From contig NZ_JBFTER010000004.1 of NCBI RefSeq assembly GCF_047229345.1, forward strand, positions 24,612-88,611: a DNA stretch of 64,000 bases, given 5' to 3'. The stretch is from Cellulomonas_A sp047229345 (GTDB lineage: Bacteria; Actinomycetota; Actinomycetes; Actinomycetales; Cellulomonadaceae). Each line of letters starts with the position of its first letter. The first letter of the stretch is position 1. The notes under the pieces were generated by a model that saw only the letters and a program-made list of their open reading frames with translations, did no database searches and was not told where the DNA came from. Shown here piece by piece: positions 61,973 to 64,000 of the stretch. The position numbers and the translations under genes were made by a program.

Positions 61973-63646
61973 GTGAAGCAGCTCGGCGAGATCTTGCTGG
62001 ACGAGGGCCTCGTCACGGAGTCCCAGCTCATGGCGGCGATCGACGAGCAGATGGCCCGCGGGCAGTCGCTCGGGCGGACGCTCGTCGAGATCGGGATCCT
62101 GTCGGAGGGCCAGCTCGTCAAGGCGCTCGCGCGCCAGGTCGGCATGGACTTCATCGACCTCGACGAGTACCCCGTGGACCGTTCCGCGGTCAGCGTGGTC
62201 CCTGCCGCGCTGTGCCGGCGTTACACGGTGCTGCCTGTCGGGTTCGCGAACGGCTCGCTGGTGCTCGCGACGGCCGACCCCGGCAACGTCGTCGCCGTGG
62301 ACGACGTCCGCACGATGTCCGGCCTGCGCGTCACGCCCGTCGTCGCCACGTACGACAACCTCATGCGCGCGATCGACCGGTTCTGCCGCGCCGACGGCGA
62401 GATGGAGGACCTCTCCTCGGCGTTCGAGGAGGAGCAGCCGTCGAACGAGACGGACCTGTCGAAGGTCGGGGAGTTCGTCGACGACGACGCCCCGATCGTG
62501 CGCTACGTGAACCTGCTCGTCACCCAGGCCATCACCGACCGCGCGTCGGACATCCACATCGAGCCGAGCGAGCACGACCTGCGCGTGCGCTACCGCATCG
62601 ACGGCGTGCTCCACGAGATGCAGCGCTCGCCGAAGCAGATCACGAGCGGCGTCATCAGCCGCGTGAAGATCCTCAGCGACATCGACATCGCGGAGCGCCG
62701 CAAGCCCCAGGACGGCCGCATGTCGGTCAACCACAACGGGCGCAAGATCGACCTCCGCGTGGCGACGCTGCCCACGGTGTGGGGCGAGAAGATCGTCATG
62801 CGTATCCTCGACAACTCGACCGCGAGCCTGGACCTGCGGGACCTGTCGTTCCTCGACGAGAACTACGCGACGTACCACGAGGCGTTCACGAAGCCCTACG
62901 GCATGATCCTCGTGACGGGGCCCACGGGATCGGGCAAGTCGACGACCCTCTACGCGACGCTCAACGCGGTGTCGCGGCCCGAGATCAACGTCATCACGGT
63001 CGAGGACCCGGTCGAGTACCGCCTTCCCGGGATCAACCAGGTCCAGGTCAACCCGAAGGCCGGGCTCACGTTCGCCGGCGCGCTGCGCTCGATCCTGCGG
63101 TCGGACCCGGACGTCGTCCTGCTCGGTGAGATCCGTGACCACGAGACCGCCCAGATCGCGATCGAGGCCGCCCTCACGGGTCACCTCGTGCTGTCGACGC
63201 TGCACACCAACGACGCGCCGAGCGCGATCACCCGGCTCATCGAGATGGGCATCGAGCCGTTCCTGGTCGGGTCGGCGCTCGACGCCGTCGTGGCCCAGCG
63301 GCTCGCACGCAAGCTGTGCGACAAGTGCAAGGAGCCGTACCTGCCGACGCCCGTCGAGCTCGTCGCCGCGCGTTTCCCCTGGGTCGACGGCGAGCCCATC
63401 CCCGAGCTGTTCAGGCCGGTGGGGTGCGTCTCGTGCTCCAAGACCGGGTACCGCGGGCGCATCGCGCTGCACGAGGTCATGCGCGTGACGGAGGACGTCG
63501 AACGGCTCGCCGTGGCGCACTCGTCGGCTGCGGACATCGCGGCGACGGCGCGCCGGGAGGGGATGATCGCGCTCCGCGAGGACGGCTGGCACAAGGTCGC
63601 GCTCGGGCGGACGTCGATCGAGGAGATCCTCCGGGTCGTCGCCTGA
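61973..63646 (+). CDS. pilB: Type IV pilus assembly ATPase PilB/GspE
   Basis: A 557-residue hexameric secretion ATPase. N-terminal MshEN/GspE-N domain (QLGEILLDEGLVTESQLMAA), Walker A GPTGSGKSTTLY, Asp box VEDPVEYRLPGINQ, Walker B PDVVLLGEIRDHETAQ, His box GHLVLSTLHTND, and a tetracysteine zinc site (CDKCKEP and GCVSCSKTGYRG). GTG 61973 follows GAGAGG. It powers pilus extension and is the first gene of a pilus operon continuing out of the window. Confidence 0.96.
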   Translation: MKQLGEILLDEGLVTESQLMAAIDEQMARGQSLGRTLVEIGILSEGQLVKALARQVGMDFIDLDEYPVDRSAVSVVPAALCRRYTVLPVGFANGSLVLATADPGNVVAVDDVRTMSGLRVTPVVATYDNLMRAIDRFCRADGEMEDLSSAFEEEQPSNETDLSKVGEFVDDDAPIVRYVNLLVTQAITDRASDIHIEPSEHDLRVRYRIDGVLHEMQRSPKQITSGVISRVKILSDIDIAERRKPQDGRMSVNHNGRKIDLRVATLPTVWGEKIVMRILDNSTASLDLRDLSFLDENYATYHEAFTKPYGMILVTGPTGSGKSTTLYATLNAVSRPEINVITVEDPVEYRLPGINQVQVNPKAGLTFAGALRSILRSDPDVVLLGEIRDHETAQIAIEAALTGHLVLSTLHTNDAPSAITRLIEMGIEPFLVGSALDAVVAQRLARKLCDKCKEPYLPTPVELVAARFPWVDGEPIPELFRPVGCVSCSKTGYRGRIALHEVMRVTEDVERLAVAHSSAADIAATARREGMIALREDGWHKVALGRTSIEEILRVVA

Positions 63647-63657
63647 GCGGCCATCCC

Positions 63658-63685
63658 TCAAGTGGCCGACGCCCACGGCCGATAG
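63658..63685 (+). promoter_or_regulatory. Candidate sigma-28/WhiG-type promoter for the second pilus gene
   Basis: TCAA (63658-63661), 16-nt spacer, GCCGATAG (63678-63685), the same layout as the element before pilB. It is 43 nt before GTG 63729 and 12 nt after the pilB stop. Confidence 0.62.
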
Positions 63686-63728
63686 CAGTCGCAGGACCCA
63701 TCGCATGTCCCGACGTGAAGGCGGACCC

Positions 63729-64000
63729 GTGAGCAACACCTTCCCTGCCCCCGGCGGGGGTCAGTGGACCCCAGTGCAGGCCACCCCGGCGCACCAGGAA
63801 CCGGCGCCGACCCCCACCGGTTTCCCGGCCGTCGGTCAGGCGTCCCAGCCCGCAGCGTCGGGGCCGCCCGTCTCGGCGCGCCGTGCCGCAGCGGCCGGTC
63901 TGCCACCGTACGTCCCATCGCCGCACGCGGCTCCGCCGCCCGTGCCCGGCACCGCCTCGTACGCGGCGCCGCCGCCCCCGCCGGGGGTGGCTCCGTACGC
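63729..64000 (+). CDS. Pilus operon protein with Pro-rich N-terminus, probably PilT (3' end outside window)
   Basis: The frame opens at GTG 63729 and stays open to the window end (about 90 codons). The visible part is Pro/Ala/Gly-rich (GLPPYVPSPHAAPPPVPG), an intrinsically disordered N-terminal extension as found before PilT ATPases in actinobacteria. The position right after pilB with its own sigma-28-like promoter supports a retraction ATPase, but no ATPase motif is reached yet. Confidence 0.6.
   Translation, partial: MSNTFPAPGGGQWTPVQATPAHQEPAPTPTGFPAVGQASQPAASGPPVSARRAAAAGLPPYVPSPHAAPPPVPGTASYAAPPPPPGVAPY

Overview
The window is GC-rich DNA from a high-GC actinobacterium. Many genes start with GTG, several promoters place a -10 hexamer 6 to 8 nt before the start codon (leaderless transcripts), an SsgA-family protein is present, and the gene order thrS-HIT-pgsA-patA-pimA, yebC-ruvCAB-yajC-secDF-apt-rel and aspS-rarA-rpsD-alaS-ruvX-mltG-aroE-pilB is typical of the group. 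A Cellulomonas-like member of the Micrococcales is my best guess; this is inference, and there is no 16S gene here to settle it.

Layout. (1) 0-8 kb: two drug-export style ABC transporter operons and two TetR regulators, each regulator with an inverted repeat just upstream of its start. The second ABC operon ends in a 50-codon stub of what looks like a membrane-protein gene. (2) 8-13.8 kb: a DosRS-type dormancy/hypoxia block. It holds a zinc alcohol dehydrogenase, a stand-alone receiver protein, a two-GAF histidine kinase that keeps the haem-ligand His and distal Tyr of mycobacterial DosS, a tandem universal stress protein, a 217-residue DosR-like regulator and a flavodoxin. (3) 13.8-17.7 kb: a low-density, decayed stretch with a frameshifted membrane gene, a secreted repeat protein, and abutting fragments of an aldo/keto reductase and a glutaredoxin-like gene. 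(4) 17.7-20.5 kb: a sulfane-sulfur (persulfide) operon with a CstR-like repressor lacking the copper-ligand His, a 39-residue Cys-rich protein, a rhodanese, and a CoA-disulfide-reductase/rhodanese fusion. Two ATACCCC-N2-GGGGTAT type operators flank it. (5) 20.6-25.3 kb: a lipoprotein, a tyrosine-recombinase remnant whose catalytic Tyr appears to be Asp, a tRNA Gly-Cys-Val cluster, pabB-pabC, an SsgA-like gene and a second tRNA-Val.

(6) 25.3-43.7 kb is core genome. thrS and a HIT protein lead a translationally coupled run (pgsA, patA, pimA, a membrane protein) for phosphatidylinositol mannoside lipids. Then come pyridoxal-phosphate synthesis (pdxS, Nudix, pdxT), yebC, ruvCAB, the Sec accessory genes yajC-secD-secF, apt and bifunctional rel. 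(7) 43.8-64 kb: an AbiEi-like protein, a DUF349 protein coupled to a membrane-anchored cyclophilin, an MBL hydrolase, aspS followed by five 18-bp tandem repeats, an MMPL transporter, rarA, rpsD with a long leader, two small membrane proteins, alaS, ruvX, mltG, aroE, and the start of a type IV pilus operon (pilB and the first 90 codons of the next gene). Both pilus genes have a TCA(C/A)-N16-GCCGATA(A/G) element upstream, resembling promoters of FliA/WhiG-type sigma factors.

The most interesting units are the DosRS-like block with its extra receiver, the CstR-like persulfide operon with the mini-protein, and the paired sigma-28-like promoters in front of the pilus ATPases.
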